NCBI GenBank assembly: GCA_947454025.1 | Contig: CANGIZ010000002.1 | Location: 26,356-90,355 of the forward strand | Direction of reading: 5' to 3' | DNA from: Bacteroidota bacterium | GTDB lineage: Bacteria; Bacteroidota; Bacteroidia; Chitinophagales; Chitinophagaceae | DNA length: 64,000 bases | In this document: piece after piece, positions 1 through 10,663 of the stretch | Position numbering within the stretch: position 1 is the first letter of the stretch | Layout of the letters: each line of letters opens with the position of its first letter | Notes under the pieces: model-generated | Databases searched by the model: none | What the model saw: only the letters and a program-made list of their open reading frames with translations | What the model was told of the DNA's origin: nothing | Made by a program: the position numbers and the translations under genes

Positions 1-2
1 AC

Positions 3-218
3 TGTGCCGAACAATTGTACAAAATTCAAAACTTCTTTTTAGAATACCATGGCAGGAGTAGTGAAACACAAAAACTCATCACCCTACTAGAAATTGTGAA
101 GCAAGCTGGCTTTAAAGTTTATATTAAAATGGCAGCAGACAATTTAGACAAACCATTTGTTCAACAAAGCACCGGCACCCCTTTCGACGTTCAATTAAAT
201 ATTTTTTGCTACCAATAA
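3..218 (+). CDS. C-terminal fragment of FkbM-family-like methyltransferase (5' end outside window)
   Basis: Frame stays open from base 3 (CAEQLYKIQNFF...TGTPFDVQLNIFCYQ*); C-terminus resembles FkbM methyltransferases; next to glycosyltransferase and flippase. Confidence 0.45.
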   Translation, partial: CAEQLYKIQNFFLEYHGRSSETQKLITLLEIVKQAGFKVYIKMAADNLDKPFVQQSTGTPFDVQLNIFCYQ

Positions 219-227
219 ATATCCCTC

Positions 228-1028
228 ATGAATCCTTTAATTAGCGTTGTAATTCCTTGCTTTAATGATGGTGCTTATTTACCGGAAACCATTCAAAAAT
301 TAAATTTACAAACAGAGCAATCTTTTGAAATTATTATTGTAAACGACGGATCGACTGATGCACATACCTTACAAGTATTATCCGAATATAACCAACAAGC
401 AAATATTACCGTATTGCATAAGGAAAATGGAAGAATGGGTGCAGCTCGAAACTATGGGGTGCAACATGCAAAAGGCACTTATATTGCGGCATTGGATGCA
501 GACGATTATTTCGATCCAAGTTTTTTTGCAAAGGCAATAGCAGTTTTCGAACGCGAAGCCAATTCGGCCGTTGTAACTAGTTATATACAATACTTTGGCA
601 ATAAAAAAGGAAAATCAAAGCCACGTGGTGGAAACGCCTATAATTTTTTATTTTCCAACCAATGCCCGGCATGTGCCATGGTAAGAAAAGATGTTTGGAA
701 CCAGGTGGGCGGCTATGACGAAAGCATGAAATTAGGATATGAGGATTGGGAGTTTTATATACGCATTACCAAAATTGGATTACAGGTTCATTTAATTCCC
801 GAGTTCTTATTATTCTATCGACAAACCAATAAAAGTACCCTTCAAAATCATACACACCCCAATCGTAAGCAAATCATTGCGTATATCCTAAACAAACATA
901 AGGACTGGTATATTTCATGTCTTAACAGCTTGATAGACGACAAACAAGTTATTTATACCGAAAGTCGGATTGCTTATGGAACCATTTGGAAGCTATTCAA
1001 GAATAGGCTCACCCGTAAGTATAAATAA
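228..1028 (+). CDS. Glycosyltransferase family 2
   Basis: PLISVVIPCFNDGAYLPETI, VNDGSTD, LDADD motifs typical of GT2. Confidence 0.93.
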   Translation: MNPLISVVIPCFNDGAYLPETIQKLNLQTEQSFEIIIVNDGSTDAHTLQVLSEYNQQANITVLHKENGRMGAARNYGVQHAKGTYIAALDADDYFDPSFFAKAIAVFEREANSAVVTSYIQYFGNKKGKSKPRGGNAYNFLFSNQCPACAMVRKDVWNQVGGYDESMKLGYEDWEFYIRITKIGLQVHLIPEFLLFYRQTNKSTLQNHTHPNRKQIIAYILNKHKDWYISCLNSLIDDKQVIYTESRIAYGTIWKLFKNRLTRKYK

Positions 1029-1043
1029 TAATATATTTGTGCC

Positions 1044-2564
1044 ATGGGGATTATTCAAAAACAAGGCATTAAGTCGTCCTATTTTATTTTTTTAGGATTT
1101 TTAATTGGCGCAATCAACTTATTAGTCCTATTCCCGATGTTCTTCACAAAAAATGATCAAGGATTGGTAAGGGCCATGATTGATATAGGCGCCACCCTTT
1201 CAGTTTTTTGCACTTTGGGTACACTGCCAGTAGTATATAAATTCTTCCCATTTTACAACCATTATTTAGGAAGCAATAAGAACGAACTGCCTTTTTTAAC
1301 CTTACTCATCAACTTGTTGGGTTTTGGAATATTAATGATCATTGGATGGTACAACAAGGATTTTATTATACGTAAACTTGGCAAGTCCCCAAGTTTGGGT
1401 CATTACTTTAGTTATATCTATCCCTATACTTTTTTCTTATTGTTATTTTATTGGCTAGAAGCATTTGCTTGGGGATTGCACAAAGGGGTGATGACTAACT
1501 TTTTAAGAGAAACCACAATTCGTGTATTAACCACAATACTCATTGTTTTATTTGGATTGCATTGGATTAATTTAACCCAGTTTATTGGTTTGTTTAGTTG
1601 CATTTACTTACTACCTATGTTGTATTTACTATATAACCTAATTCAGTCCAAACAATGGTCTTTCAATACCTTTACTATAAGTAGCGTGACACGTAGGTTA
1701 AAAGGCCGAATGATTAGTTTTGCACTATTTGTTTTTGCAGGTCAGTTTTTTAACTTATTGGCCCGTACCAATGATACTTTTATGATAGTGGGGTTAAAGG
1801 GATTGAGTGATGCAAGTATTTTTGCGATTGCTACTTATGTATCTGCTATTTTAGAAATCCCACAACGAAGCCTTACATCTATTAGCATTCCGATTCTAGC
1901 AAAAGCATGGAAAGAAAAAGATTTTGAAAACATTAAACATATCTACCACAAAAGCGTTTCCAATTTATTGGCAGTTGGTTTATTATTATTTGGATTAATT
2001 TGGTTGAATATTCAAAACTTAGTTTCATTTTTAAACTGGGTAAGTCACAAACAAGGTGGAGGCTATGACGCATTAGTAAACCTTGCCTTTATTATGGGCT
2101 TAGCCAAATTAATCGACTTAGCAACAGGTGTGAATGCCCAAATAATTGGCACTTCCAATTACTGGAAATTTGATTTTTTTACCAATGTGTTATTTGTAAT
2201 TGTGTCGATACCATTAAATTATTACTTGATAAAACATTACGACTTAACGGGATTGGCCTATTCTAATTTAATTGCTTACACTATTTATAATTCGGTACGA
2301 TTTGGCTTTTTGTATAAGAAGTTCAATTTGCAACCCTATAGTTGGAAGCATGGCCTGTTTTTATTATTAAGTATTGGGCTCATGTTATTAGTACATCAAA
2401 TTCCAGCACCCGAAAATTTTGTGTTGAATATCGCTATCCAATCAATGGTGTATGGCATTGGATTTTATGTACTTACAGCATGGATCAATCCAGCTCCTGA
2501 AATTTTAGATTACTTTAATGACTTTGCTAAAAAGGGATACCGAAAACTATTTAAGCAGGGATAA
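1044..2564 (+). CDS. Polysaccharide biosynthesis / Wzx-like flippase (MATE/MVF superfamily)
   Basis: 506 aa, many TM helices, follows a GT2 gene. Confidence 0.8.
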   Translation: MGIIQKQGIKSSYFIFLGFLIGAINLLVLFPMFFTKNDQGLVRAMIDIGATLSVFCTLGTLPVVYKFFPFYNHYLGSNKNELPFLTLLINLLGFGILMIIGWYNKDFIIRKLGKSPSLGHYFSYIYPYTFFLLLFYWLEAFAWGLHKGVMTNFLRETTIRVLTTILIVLFGLHWINLTQFIGLFSCIYLLPMLYLLYNLIQSKQWSFNTFTISSVTRRLKGRMISFALFVFAGQFFNLLARTNDTFMIVGLKGLSDASIFAIATYVSAILEIPQRSLTSISIPILAKAWKEKDFENIKHIYHKSVSNLLAVGLLLFGLIWLNIQNLVSFLNWVSHKQGGGYDALVNLAFIMGLAKLIDLATGVNAQIIGTSNYWKFDFFTNVLFVIVSIPLNYYLIKHYDLTGLAYSNLIAYTIYNSVRFGFLYKKFNLQPYSWKHGLFLLLSIGLMLLVHQIPAPENFVLNIAIQSMVYGIGFYVLTAWINPAPEILDYFNDFAKKGYRKLFKQG

Positions 2565-3290
2565 AAACAAGTCCAACCCCTTTCGCTTTTCTGCTGTAAA
2601 TGCATAACTGATATTCTCGGTATAGTACTTGTGTAAATCATATACTTGTTCCGAGGCAGGTATCCCCGCAATTACTTCTTGCAAGTGATTTAATCCATAA
2701 GCATTTGCTTTATCAAATGCATTCATGAATTCAGCAGGAATAGGCTTATTGGCAATCCAAGTAGCGAATACAAAAGGCAAACCGGTATGTTCTATCCAAT
2801 TTGAAGCTAAGTCGTAAACATATTTGTAATGAGGTCTGGCCGCTAATGCCCTATCTCCAATAATCACCCCAGCAGTGGTGCCATTTATTTCTTGTATATA
2901 TCCTTCATCTGCCTTTAAGAACTCAACTTCTTTTTTCCAAAAATCTTGTAATAAAATGCGCGCTAATTGTACCGAGGTTCTACTTTGATAATCTAAATAT
3001 ACTTTTTGAATTTGCTCCATCGGGACCTGGCTAAAAATACAAACACTCGCAACTTCCCCTTCAGCCCCTATACAATAGTTTGATACAAAATGTGCTTCTT
3101 TCAATAAAGGTGTAATAGCCACTGGCACCAGCCCCATATCAATGGTGCCATCGATTAACGCTTGGGCAATTTTAGCTGGATAAGCTTTTACCAATTCAAT
3201 CTGTGGCAGTAAGCCCGACTGCTCTAGTCCTAATAATAACGGGCGTGTGTTTAAATAACTTACCGCCCCAATGCGCCACTTTCTCTCCAA
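2547..3290 (-). CDS. mqnA: Chorismate dehydratase (menaquinone biosynthesis, futalosine pathway)
   Basis: RIGAVSYLNTRPLL...AYPAKIAQALIDGTIDMGLVPVA, MqnA-type periplasmic-binding fold. Confidence 0.88.
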   Translation of the reverse strand: MERKWRIGAVSYLNTRPLLLGLEQSGLLPQIELVKAYPAKIAQALIDGTIDMGLVPVAITPLLKEAHFVSNYCIGAEGEVASVCIFSQVPMEQIQKVYLDYQSRTSVQLARILLQDFWKKEVEFLKADEGYIQEINGTTAGVIIGDRALAARPHYKYVYDLASNWIEHTGLPFVFATWIANKPIPAEFMNAFDKANAYGLNHLQEVIAGIPASEQVYDLHKYYTENISYAFTAEKRKGLDLFLSLLK

Positions 3291-3343
3291 TTGAATTAAC
3301 TTTGCGCAAAGATATCAAAAACCAATTGTTAAAAGCAATCAAT

Positions 3344-4684
3344 ATGTCACAACTTAGTTCCATTTCCCCCATCGATGGTCGTTACCATAAACAAACTGCA
3401 CATTTAAGCACTTATTTTTCAGAATTTGGCTTAATCAAATACAGGGTATTGGTGGAAGTACATTACTTTTTATTTTTAGCCGACAAAAAGTTTTTTAAAT
3501 TAACGCCAACTTTAAGAAAAAGTTTATTGGCAGTTGTTGATAATTTTTCGGAAGAAGATGCACAAAAAATTAAACATATTGAAGCTACCACTAATCACGA
3601 TGTGAAAGCGGTAGAATATTTTTTAAAGGAAATTTTGGACGCTCATAAAGCAAGTGAATTAAAAGAATGGATTCACTTTGGATTGACTTCTCAGGATATT
3701 AATAATACGGCTATTCCATTAAGCTGGAAGGATGCCATGGAAAACAATACATTGCCCGCATTAGTGAATTTGCAAAACAGATTGTATCAATTTGCAAAGC
3801 AATGGAAAAAAGTTCCTTTGTTGGCGCGTACACATGGACAAGCAGCCTCTCCTACTACATTAGGAAAAGAAATGATGGTTTTTGTAGAACGTTTACACAA
3901 TCAAATAGAATTGTTTGCAGCCATTCCTTATGCAGCCAAATTTGGTGGAGCAACAGGCAACTTTAATGCACATCATATTGCATATCCTAAAAAGAATTGG
4001 GTTTCATTGGGTAATGAATTTGTGGAAGATGTATTAGGATTGCAAAGAATGCAGTTCACTACTCAAATTGAGCATTACGACAACTTCGCAGCACATTGTG
4101 ACAACTTAAAAAGAATCAATAATATCTTAATTGATTTGTCTCGTGATATTTGGACCTATATTTCTATGGACTACTTTAAGCAACAAACTAAAAAAGGGGA
4201 AGTGGGTTCAAGTGCCATGCCGCATAAAGTAAACCCAATTGATTTTGAAAACGCAGAAGGCAACTTGGGTATAGCAAATGCTTTACTAGAGCACTTAGCA
4301 GCAAAATTACCCATTAGTCGATTACAGAGAGACTTAACCGATTCAACGGTATTAAGAAATATAGGTGTTCCGGTGGGACATATAGCCATTGCTATTAATT
4401 CTCTTGAAAAAGGATTGGGTAAATTAATTTTAAATGAAGTAAAAATACAAGAGGATTTAGAAAATAACTGGGCTGTAGTGGCAGAAGCGATTCAAACCAT
4501 ATTACGTCGTGAAAAATACCCTAATCCTTATGAGGCTTTAAAAGATTTAACAAGAGGTAACAATAAAATTGATAAAAAATCAATGCATAAATTTATTGAC
4601 GGCTTAAAAGTGACTGCAGCTTTAAAAAAAGAATTAAAGCAAATCACACCTCAGAATTATACAGGAATTACAGCGGAATATTAA
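3344..4684 (+). CDS. purB: Adenylosuccinate lyase
   Basis: MSQLSSISPIDGRYH start; GSSAMPHKVNPIDFENAEGN signature; start moved inside the ORF given at 3203. Confidence 0.96.
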   Translation: MSQLSSISPIDGRYHKQTAHLSTYFSEFGLIKYRVLVEVHYFLFLADKKFFKLTPTLRKSLLAVVDNFSEEDAQKIKHIEATTNHDVKAVEYFLKEILDAHKASELKEWIHFGLTSQDINNTAIPLSWKDAMENNTLPALVNLQNRLYQFAKQWKKVPLLARTHGQAASPTTLGKEMMVFVERLHNQIELFAAIPYAAKFGGATGNFNAHHIAYPKKNWVSLGNEFVEDVLGLQRMQFTTQIEHYDNFAAHCDNLKRINNILIDLSRDIWTYISMDYFKQQTKKGEVGSSAMPHKVNPIDFENAEGNLGIANALLEHLAAKLPISRLQRDLTDSTVLRNIGVPVGHIAIAINSLEKGLGKLILNEVKIQEDLENNWAVVAEAIQTILRREKYPNPYEALKDLTRGNNKIDKKSMHKFIDGLKVTAALKKELKQITPQNYTGITAEY

Positions 4685-4734
4685 TTCAAAAATTGATTGC
4701 ATACTACTCGAAATTCAACTCGAGCGAACATAAA

Positions 4735-5313
4735 CTAAATAGCGTCTCCTTTATTGGGTGGCGCTATTTTTTTGCGGGGTTCTTTCTTATTCAATAAATA
4801 GTGAATGGGGTCCATACCCTCTTTTTCAATGGCCATGGTTAAAACTTGCGCTGTAGCAGCTGCGTCACCCCAAGCGCGGTGACGACCTTCGATACGAATT
4901 CCTAAATCTCTCGTTAAAGAACCTAAACCATATTTTACAAAGCCAGGAAAAACCTTCTTACTTAATTTAATCGTGCACAATTTGGGAGCCGACCAGTTAT
5001 AGCCATGATGGTTTAATAAATAATGTACAAAACCATAGTCAAAACTTACATTATGTGCAACAAAAATACGCCCCTCCAATAAGTTATAAATTTGTTGAGC
5101 GACTTCCTCAAACAAAGGCGCAGTAGCCACCATTTCATCGCTAATCCCAGTCATATTTACAATAAAAGGAGGAATTTTTTGAAGTGGATTAATCAGGGTC
5201 ACATATTTGCCCGTCACTTCCAACCCATTGTGAATCACAATAGCAATCTCGGTAATGCCGTGTGATTGTGGCATCCCGCCTGTGGTTTCTATGTCTACGA
5301 CTGCAAATTCCAT
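4735..5313 (-). CDS. 3'-5' exonuclease, DnaQ/Pol III epsilon-like
   Basis: MEFAVVDIETTGGMPQSHGITEIAIV, HNVSFDYGFV, HRAWGDAAAT (DEDDh). Start set at 5313, avoiding overlap with valS. Confidence 0.85.
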   Translation of the reverse strand: MEFAVVDIETTGGMPQSHGITEIAIVIHNGLEVTGKYVTLINPLQKIPPFIVNMTGISDEMVATAPLFEEVAQQIYNLLEGRIFVAHNVSFDYGFVHYLLNHHGYNWSAPKLCTIKLSKKVFPGFVKYGLGSLTRDLGIRIEGRHRAWGDAAATAQVLTMAIEKEGMDPIHYLLNKKEPRKKIAPPNKGDAI

Positions 5314-5400
5314 TTGGCGCCAAGTTCGGAAATTTTTGTCAAAATAAGCTTGCTGCTTTTCCTTATTTTTGTGACTCAATTTAGGTAAAGAAAAAACAGC

Positions 5401-8010
5401 ATGGAACTGAGTAAAAATTATATCCCAGGTGAAGTAGAAACCAAGTGGTACCAACATTGGATCGACCAAGGTTATTTCCATAGTGAGCCCAATAATAAAC
5501 CGGCTTATACTGTGGTCATTCCTCCACCCAATGTAACCGGTGTACTACACATGGGCCATTGTTTAAATAATACGATTCAGGATATTTTGGTTCGCCGTGC
5601 ACGTATGCAAGGAATGAATCCTTGTTGGGTACCTGGAACCGATCATGCTTCTATTGCTACAGAAGCAAAAGTAGTAGCCATGTTGAGAGAAAGAGGGATA
5701 GCAAAATCATCTTTATCTAGAGACGAATTTTTGGGATACGCCTGGGAATGGAAAGAAAAGTATGGTGGCATTATTTTGCAACAATTAAGAAAGATGGGTT
5801 GCAGTTTGGATTGGGAACGCACTTCCTTTACCATGGATCCAGACTATTATGAAACCGTCATTAAAGTTTTTGTTGATTTATACAATAAGGGAAAAATATA
5901 CCGCGGCAAACGCATGATTAACTGGGATGTAAAAGCAAAAACAGCCCTAAGTGACGAGGAAGTAATTCATAAGGAAGTAAATGGAAAAATGTATCATATC
6001 CGTTATAAGTTGGATATGCCAGGAGAAGAATACATTACCATCGCAACTGTACGCCCTGAAACCATTTTTGGCGATACTGCAATTTGCGTTCACCCTAAAG
6101 ATGATCGATATAAGCATTTAGTAGGTAAGCATGCATTTGTCCCTATGATTAATCGTCGTATTCCCATTATTGCGGACGATTATATTGAAATAGAATTTGG
6201 AACTGGTGCCTTAAAAGTTACTCCTGCGCATGATGTAAATGACTTTAACTTAGGTCAAAAACATGGATTGGAAGTAATTGAAACCATGAACGATGATGGT
6301 ACCATGACCGATGCTGCACCAATGTATTTGGGCAAAGATCGAATAGAAGTGAGAAAGATAATTGCAACTGATTTAGAGGCAAGTGGCAATTTAGTTAAGA
6401 TTGAAGATTATGTAAACCAAGTTGGTTTTAGCGAAAGAACCGATGCCATTGTAGAACCAAGATTAAGTTTACAGTGGTGGGTGGATATGAAACAATTGGC
6501 GGGTCCTGCTTTGGAAGCGGTAATGAGTGATGAAATTCAATTTCATCCTGCTAAATTTAAAAATGTTTACCGTCATTGGATGGACAATATCAAAGACTGG
6601 TGTATTAGCCGTCAGTTATGGTGGGGACATCGCATCCCTGCTTGGTATGATGCGGATGGGAATGTGTATGTGGCAGAAAACGAAGCAGCTGTCAATGCAA
6701 AATATCCTGAAACTAACGGTAAAACCTTAACACAGGATTCAGATTGTTTAGATACTTGGTTTAGTAGTTGGTTATGGCCTATTGAAGTATTTAAGGGCAT
6801 GTCCAATCCAAACAATACTGAAATTAATTATTACTACCCTACAAGCACCCTAGTAACTGCACCTGAAATTATTTTCTTTTGGGTAGCACGAATGATAATG
6901 GCAGGTGAAGAGTATATGGGCAAGATACCATTTAAGGATGTGTACTTTACGGGTATTGTAAGAGATAAGCAAGGAAGGAAAATGAGCAAGAGCTTAGGTA
7001 ACTCCCCCGATTTATTAGGACTCATTGATCAATATGGAGCAGACGCAGTTCGTTTTGGTATTATGATTGCTTCTCCTGCTGGTAATGATTTATTGTTTGA
7101 TGAATCCACATTAGAGCAAGGAAGAAATTTTAATAGTAAATTATGGAATGCAGCGAAGCTGTTAAAAATGTGGGAACCTCGAATCAGTAATGAAGGTACT
7201 GTACCACAAGACGCAGCATTTGCAATGGATTGGTTCCAGGCAAAATTAAGCGCTACGCAAATTGAAGTGGATGAAATGTTAAAGACCTTCCGTTTAAGTG
7301 AAGCGTTAAAAACCATTTACGGATTAATATGGGATGATTATTGTAGTTGGTATCTAGAATGGATCAAGCCAGGATTTGAACAAGCAATACATGCAGATGT
7401 GTACAATAAGAGTATTGAGTTTTATGATTCCTTATTGCAATTATTACACCCTTTCATGCCTTTCATAACAGAGGAATTACACCATGCTTTAAAAACGCAA
7501 ACTCAGGATTTATGCGTTAAGGAATACGAAGCAATTGGAAAAGTAGACGAAACTGTATTGAATGCAGGTGCATTGTTAAAGAATGTGATTTCTACATTGC
7601 GTGATGCAAGAAATAAAAATCAAATCAAACCAAAGGACTCAATTGACTTACATATTCAATCTGAAAACAACGCAGCCTACCAAAGAATTGAAAATATTTT
7701 AGCGAAACAAGTTAATGCAAAAAGCATTGCATACACGCAGGCCTCCATTGGGTCAAGTATAGTAGTGGCATTGGAAAAAGATAAATTTTACCTAGTTGCC
7801 GATCAAGCTATTGACACCGCAAGCTTAAAAGAAAATTTATTAAAGGATTTGGAACATCAAAAAGGATTCCTAGCTTCTGTTGAAAAGAAATTAAGCAATG
7901 AAAAATTTGTTCAAAATGCAAAACCAGAAGTAATAGCCATTGAGCAAAAAAAGAAGGCAGATGCATTAGCGAGAATCCAAACAATTGAAGAAAGTTTAGC
8001 CCAATTATAA
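5401..8010 (+). CDS. valS: Valine--tRNA ligase
   Basis: PPPNVTGVLHMGH (HIGH) and GRKMSKSLGNSPD (KMSKS) motifs; 869 aa. Confidence 0.98.
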   Translation: MELSKNYIPGEVETKWYQHWIDQGYFHSEPNNKPAYTVVIPPPNVTGVLHMGHCLNNTIQDILVRRARMQGMNPCWVPGTDHASIATEAKVVAMLRERGIAKSSLSRDEFLGYAWEWKEKYGGIILQQLRKMGCSLDWERTSFTMDPDYYETVIKVFVDLYNKGKIYRGKRMINWDVKAKTALSDEEVIHKEVNGKMYHIRYKLDMPGEEYITIATVRPETIFGDTAICVHPKDDRYKHLVGKHAFVPMINRRIPIIADDYIEIEFGTGALKVTPAHDVNDFNLGQKHGLEVIETMNDDGTMTDAAPMYLGKDRIEVRKIIATDLEASGNLVKIEDYVNQVGFSERTDAIVEPRLSLQWWVDMKQLAGPALEAVMSDEIQFHPAKFKNVYRHWMDNIKDWCISRQLWWGHRIPAWYDADGNVYVAENEAAVNAKYPETNGKTLTQDSDCLDTWFSSWLWPIEVFKGMSNPNNTEINYYYPTSTLVTAPEIIFFWVARMIMAGEEYMGKIPFKDVYFTGIVRDKQGRKMSKSLGNSPDLLGLIDQYGADAVRFGIMIASPAGNDLLFDESTLEQGRNFNSKLWNAAKLLKMWEPRISNEGTVPQDAAFAMDWFQAKLSATQIEVDEMLKTFRLSEALKTIYGLIWDDYCSWYLEWIKPGFEQAIHADVYNKSIEFYDSLLQLLHPFMPFITEELHHALKTQTQDLCVKEYEAIGKVDETVLNAGALLKNVISTLRDARNKNQIKPKDSIDLHIQSENNAAYQRIENILAKQVNAKSIAYTQASIGSSIVVALEKDKFYLVADQAIDTASLKENLLKDLEHQKGFLASVEKKLSNEKFVQNAKPEVIAIEQKKKADALARIQTIEESLAQL

Positions 8011-8017
8011 AATACTA

Positions 8018-8041
8018 AACGCCTCCATTATCGGAGGCGTT
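8018..8041 (+). terminator. Hairpin after valS (weak T tract)
   Basis: AACGCCTCC-ATTATC-GGAGGCGTT perfect 9-bp stem. Confidence 0.55.
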
Positions 8042-8053
8042 ATGATATATATT

Positions 8054-8569
8054 ATGAGTGAGATAAAAATTAGACCTGCTTTATTAGAAGATCGAGCATT
8101 TATACGCTCCGTATCTGAACGAACTTGGCCGAGTACTTATGGCCATATCATTTCTCAGGAACAAATTGATTTTATGTTGGACTGGATGTATAGCGATACA
8201 TCCTTAGCTGAACAATTTGAAAAGGGGCATCAGTTTTACATTGCCAATTTAAATGGAGAAGATATTGGATTTTGCTCTGTAAGCGCCGGACCTACTAAAG
8301 AAGAAGCCAATGATCAAAAAGCACACAAGTTAAATAAGCTTTATGTTTTACCCATTGCGCATGGAACAGGTGCAGGCAAAGCATTATTAAACAAAGCCAT
8401 TGAAGTAGCAAAATCAGAAAATTCCACTTCCCTATTCTTACAAGTGAATAAACACAACAACGCTTATACTTTCTATCTTAAAAATGGATTTTTAAAAGAA
8501 AGTGAATACAAGTTTGATATTGGCAATGGATTTTTTATGGACGATTATGTAATGCGCTTGCATTTTTAA
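8054..8569 (+). CDS. GNAT family N-acetyltransferase
   Basis: IRPALLEDRAFI..., LYVLPIAHGTGAGKALLNKA acetyl-CoA loop. Confidence 0.9.
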   Translation: MSEIKIRPALLEDRAFIRSVSERTWPSTYGHIISQEQIDFMLDWMYSDTSLAEQFEKGHQFYIANLNGEDIGFCSVSAGPTKEEANDQKAHKLNKLYVLPIAHGTGAGKALLNKAIEVAKSENSTSLFLQVNKHNNAYTFYLKNGFLKESEYKFDIGNGFFMDDYVMRLHF

Positions 8570-9093
8570 ACCATCACATGGGTTTGCTTCACTACTCCCA
8601 TAATAAATACGCTCTGCACTTGACCAATATTTTCGGCCTGACTTAATTTGTTTACGTGGAAATTGTAATAGCTATTCATATCTTCTGTCACAATTTTTAA
8701 CATAAAATCAAATTCACCCGAAATACTGTAACACTCCACTACTTCAGGTAATTCATTGATGAGTTTAATAAATTGCGTACCCGATTTTTTACTATGTTGG
8801 TTTAAAGAGACATAACAAATCACCATCAACCCTTTTCGGATTTTTGCACCATCAATTAATGCCGCATATTGTTTTATCACTCCACTCGCTTCCAACCTTT
8901 TAATACGTTCATGAACAGGCGTAGTACTTAACTGAACTGCTTCTGCAATGGCAGCCACCGACATTCTTGCATTGTTTTGCAATAACCTCAAAATGGCTAA
9001 ATCCTTCCCATCTAATGGAACCGTATTTTGGATGGATTGAGCACTTGTGTTTTGATCGGTAGCCGAATCTCCTGTTTGTGTCTTATTTTTCAT
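8566..9093 (-). CDS. Lrp/AsnC family transcriptional regulator
   Basis: LDGKDLAILRLLQNNARMSVAAIAEAVQLSTTPVHERIKRLEASGVI HTH plus AsnC ligand domain. Confidence 0.93.
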   Translation of the reverse strand: MKNKTQTGDSATDQNTSAQSIQNTVPLDGKDLAILRLLQNNARMSVAAIAEAVQLSTTPVHERIKRLEASGVIKQYAALIDGAKIRKGLMVICYVSLNQHSKKSGTQFIKLINELPEVVECYSISGEFDFMLKIVTEDMNSYYNFHVNKLSQAENIGQVQSVFIMGVVKQTHVMV

Positions 9094-9211
9094 AATAAAA
9101 AAGCATAAATAAGTATAAAATTAACTATTTATAGCGTATTACACTAAATATTATATAAATTTTATTATTATCTCCTACGAATTTACCTTTGAGCCTTAAA
9201 TAAATACTATT

Positions 9212-10531
9212 ATGGGCTTACAAAACATCGATTTTAGCTTACCGTATAAGGTAGCAGATATCACCCTAGCTGATTGGGGTCGTAAAGAAATTCGTTTAGC
9301 TGAAGCAGAAATGCCTGGTTTAATGAGCATCCGTGCCGAATACGGACCAAGTCAACCTTTAAAAGGTGCTAGAATTGCAGGTTGTTTACACATGACTATT
9401 CAAACTGCGGTGTTAATTGAAACATTAACAGCATTAGGAGCTGAAGTTAAGTGGAGCTCTTGTAATATCTTCTCTACACAGGATCAAGCTGCTGCTGCTA
9501 TTGCTGCAACAGGTGTGGGTGTATTTGCATGGAAAGGACAAAGTGTTGAGGAAGGAGATTGGTGTATTGAGCAAACATTATTCTTTGGTGGTGAAGACCG
9601 TCCTTTGAATATGATTTTGGATGATGGTGGTGATTTAACCAATATGGTATTTGATAAATATCCTCAATTTGTTGCTGGCATTAAAGGATTGAGTGAAGAA
9701 ACAACTACAGGTGTTCACCGTTTATATGAGCGTATGGCTAAAGGTACTTTACCAATTCCTGCGATCAACGTAAACGACTCTGTAACTAAATCTAAATTCG
9801 ATAACAAATATGGTTGTCAAGAATCATTGGTAGATGCGATTCGTCGTGCAACTGATGTAATGATGGCTGGAAAAGTTGCTGTTGTTGGTTCTTACGGCGA
9901 CGTAGGTAAAGGTTCTGCAGGTTCATTACGTGGTGCTGGCTGCCGTGTAATTGTAACTGAAATTGATCCTATTTGTGCATTACAAGCTGCAATGGATGGT
10001 TTTGAAGTGAAGAAAATGGAGAACGCTGTTAAAGAAGCGGATATTATTGTAACTGCTTCTGGATGTCGTGATTTGATTACTGAAAAACATTTCAGAAACA
10101 TGAAAGACAAAGCGATCGTTTGTAATATTGGTCACTTTGATATCGAAATTGATATGGCTTGGTTAAATAAAAACTATGGTCATACAAAAGATACTATCAA
10201 ACCTCAAGTTGATTTATACAATATCGATGGAAAGGATGTAATTGTTTTAGCGGAAGGTCGTTTAGTAAACTTAGGTTGTGCAACTGGTCACCCTAGCTTT
10301 GTAATGAGTAATTCTTTCTCTAACCAAACATTGGCTCAAATTGAATTATGGACCAACAGCAAAAACTACGAAAATAAAGTATACGTTTTACCTAAGCATT
10401 TAGATGAAAAAGTAGCACGTTTACACTTAGCAAAAGTAGGTGCTGAATTAGACGAATTAACAACTGAACAAGCTGAATACTTGGGTATACCTAAGGCAGG
10501 ACCGTTCAAGTCAGATATGTACAGATACTAG
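9212..10531 (+). CDS. ahcY: Adenosylhomocysteinase
   Basis: [27 protein letters not shown]...[18 protein letters not shown]...[10 protein letters not shown]. Confidence 0.98.
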   Translation: MGLQNIDFSLPYKVADITLADWGRKEIRLAEAEMPGLMSIRAEYGPSQPLKGARIAGCLHMTIQTAVLIETLTALGAEVKWSSCNIFSTQDQAAAAIAATGVGVFAWKGQSVEEGDWCIEQTLFFGGEDRPLNMILDDGGDLTNMVFDKYPQFVAGIKGLSEETTTGVHRLYERMAKGTLPIPAINVNDSVTKSKFDNKYGCQESLVDAIRRATDVMMAGKVAVVGSYGDVGKGSAGSLRGAGCRVIVTEIDPICALQAAMDGFEVKKMENAVKEADIIVTASGCRDLITEKHFRNMKDKAIVCNIGHFDIEIDMAWLNKNYGHTKDTIKPQVDLYNIDGKDVIVLAEGRLVNLGCATGHPSFVMSNSFSNQTLAQIELWTNSKNYENKVYVLPKHLDEKVARLHLAKVGAELDELTTEQAEYLGIPKAGPFKSDMYRY

Positions 10532-10568
10532 TCCTACCCTTACTGTAGAATTAGTTCAAAATACACGC

Positions 10569-10606
10569 AACCCGGCCCCAGAAATGGTGGTCGGGTTTTT
10601 TATTTT
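10569..10606 (+). terminator. Intrinsic terminator after ahcY
   Basis: aacccggccccagaaatggtggtcgggttttttattttt GC-rich hairpin with T tract. Confidence 0.75.
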
Positions 10607-10663
10607 TAGTATCTTTAGAAAGCTTATACAACGAGTAAGCCTAAAATATTAAAACGATTGAAT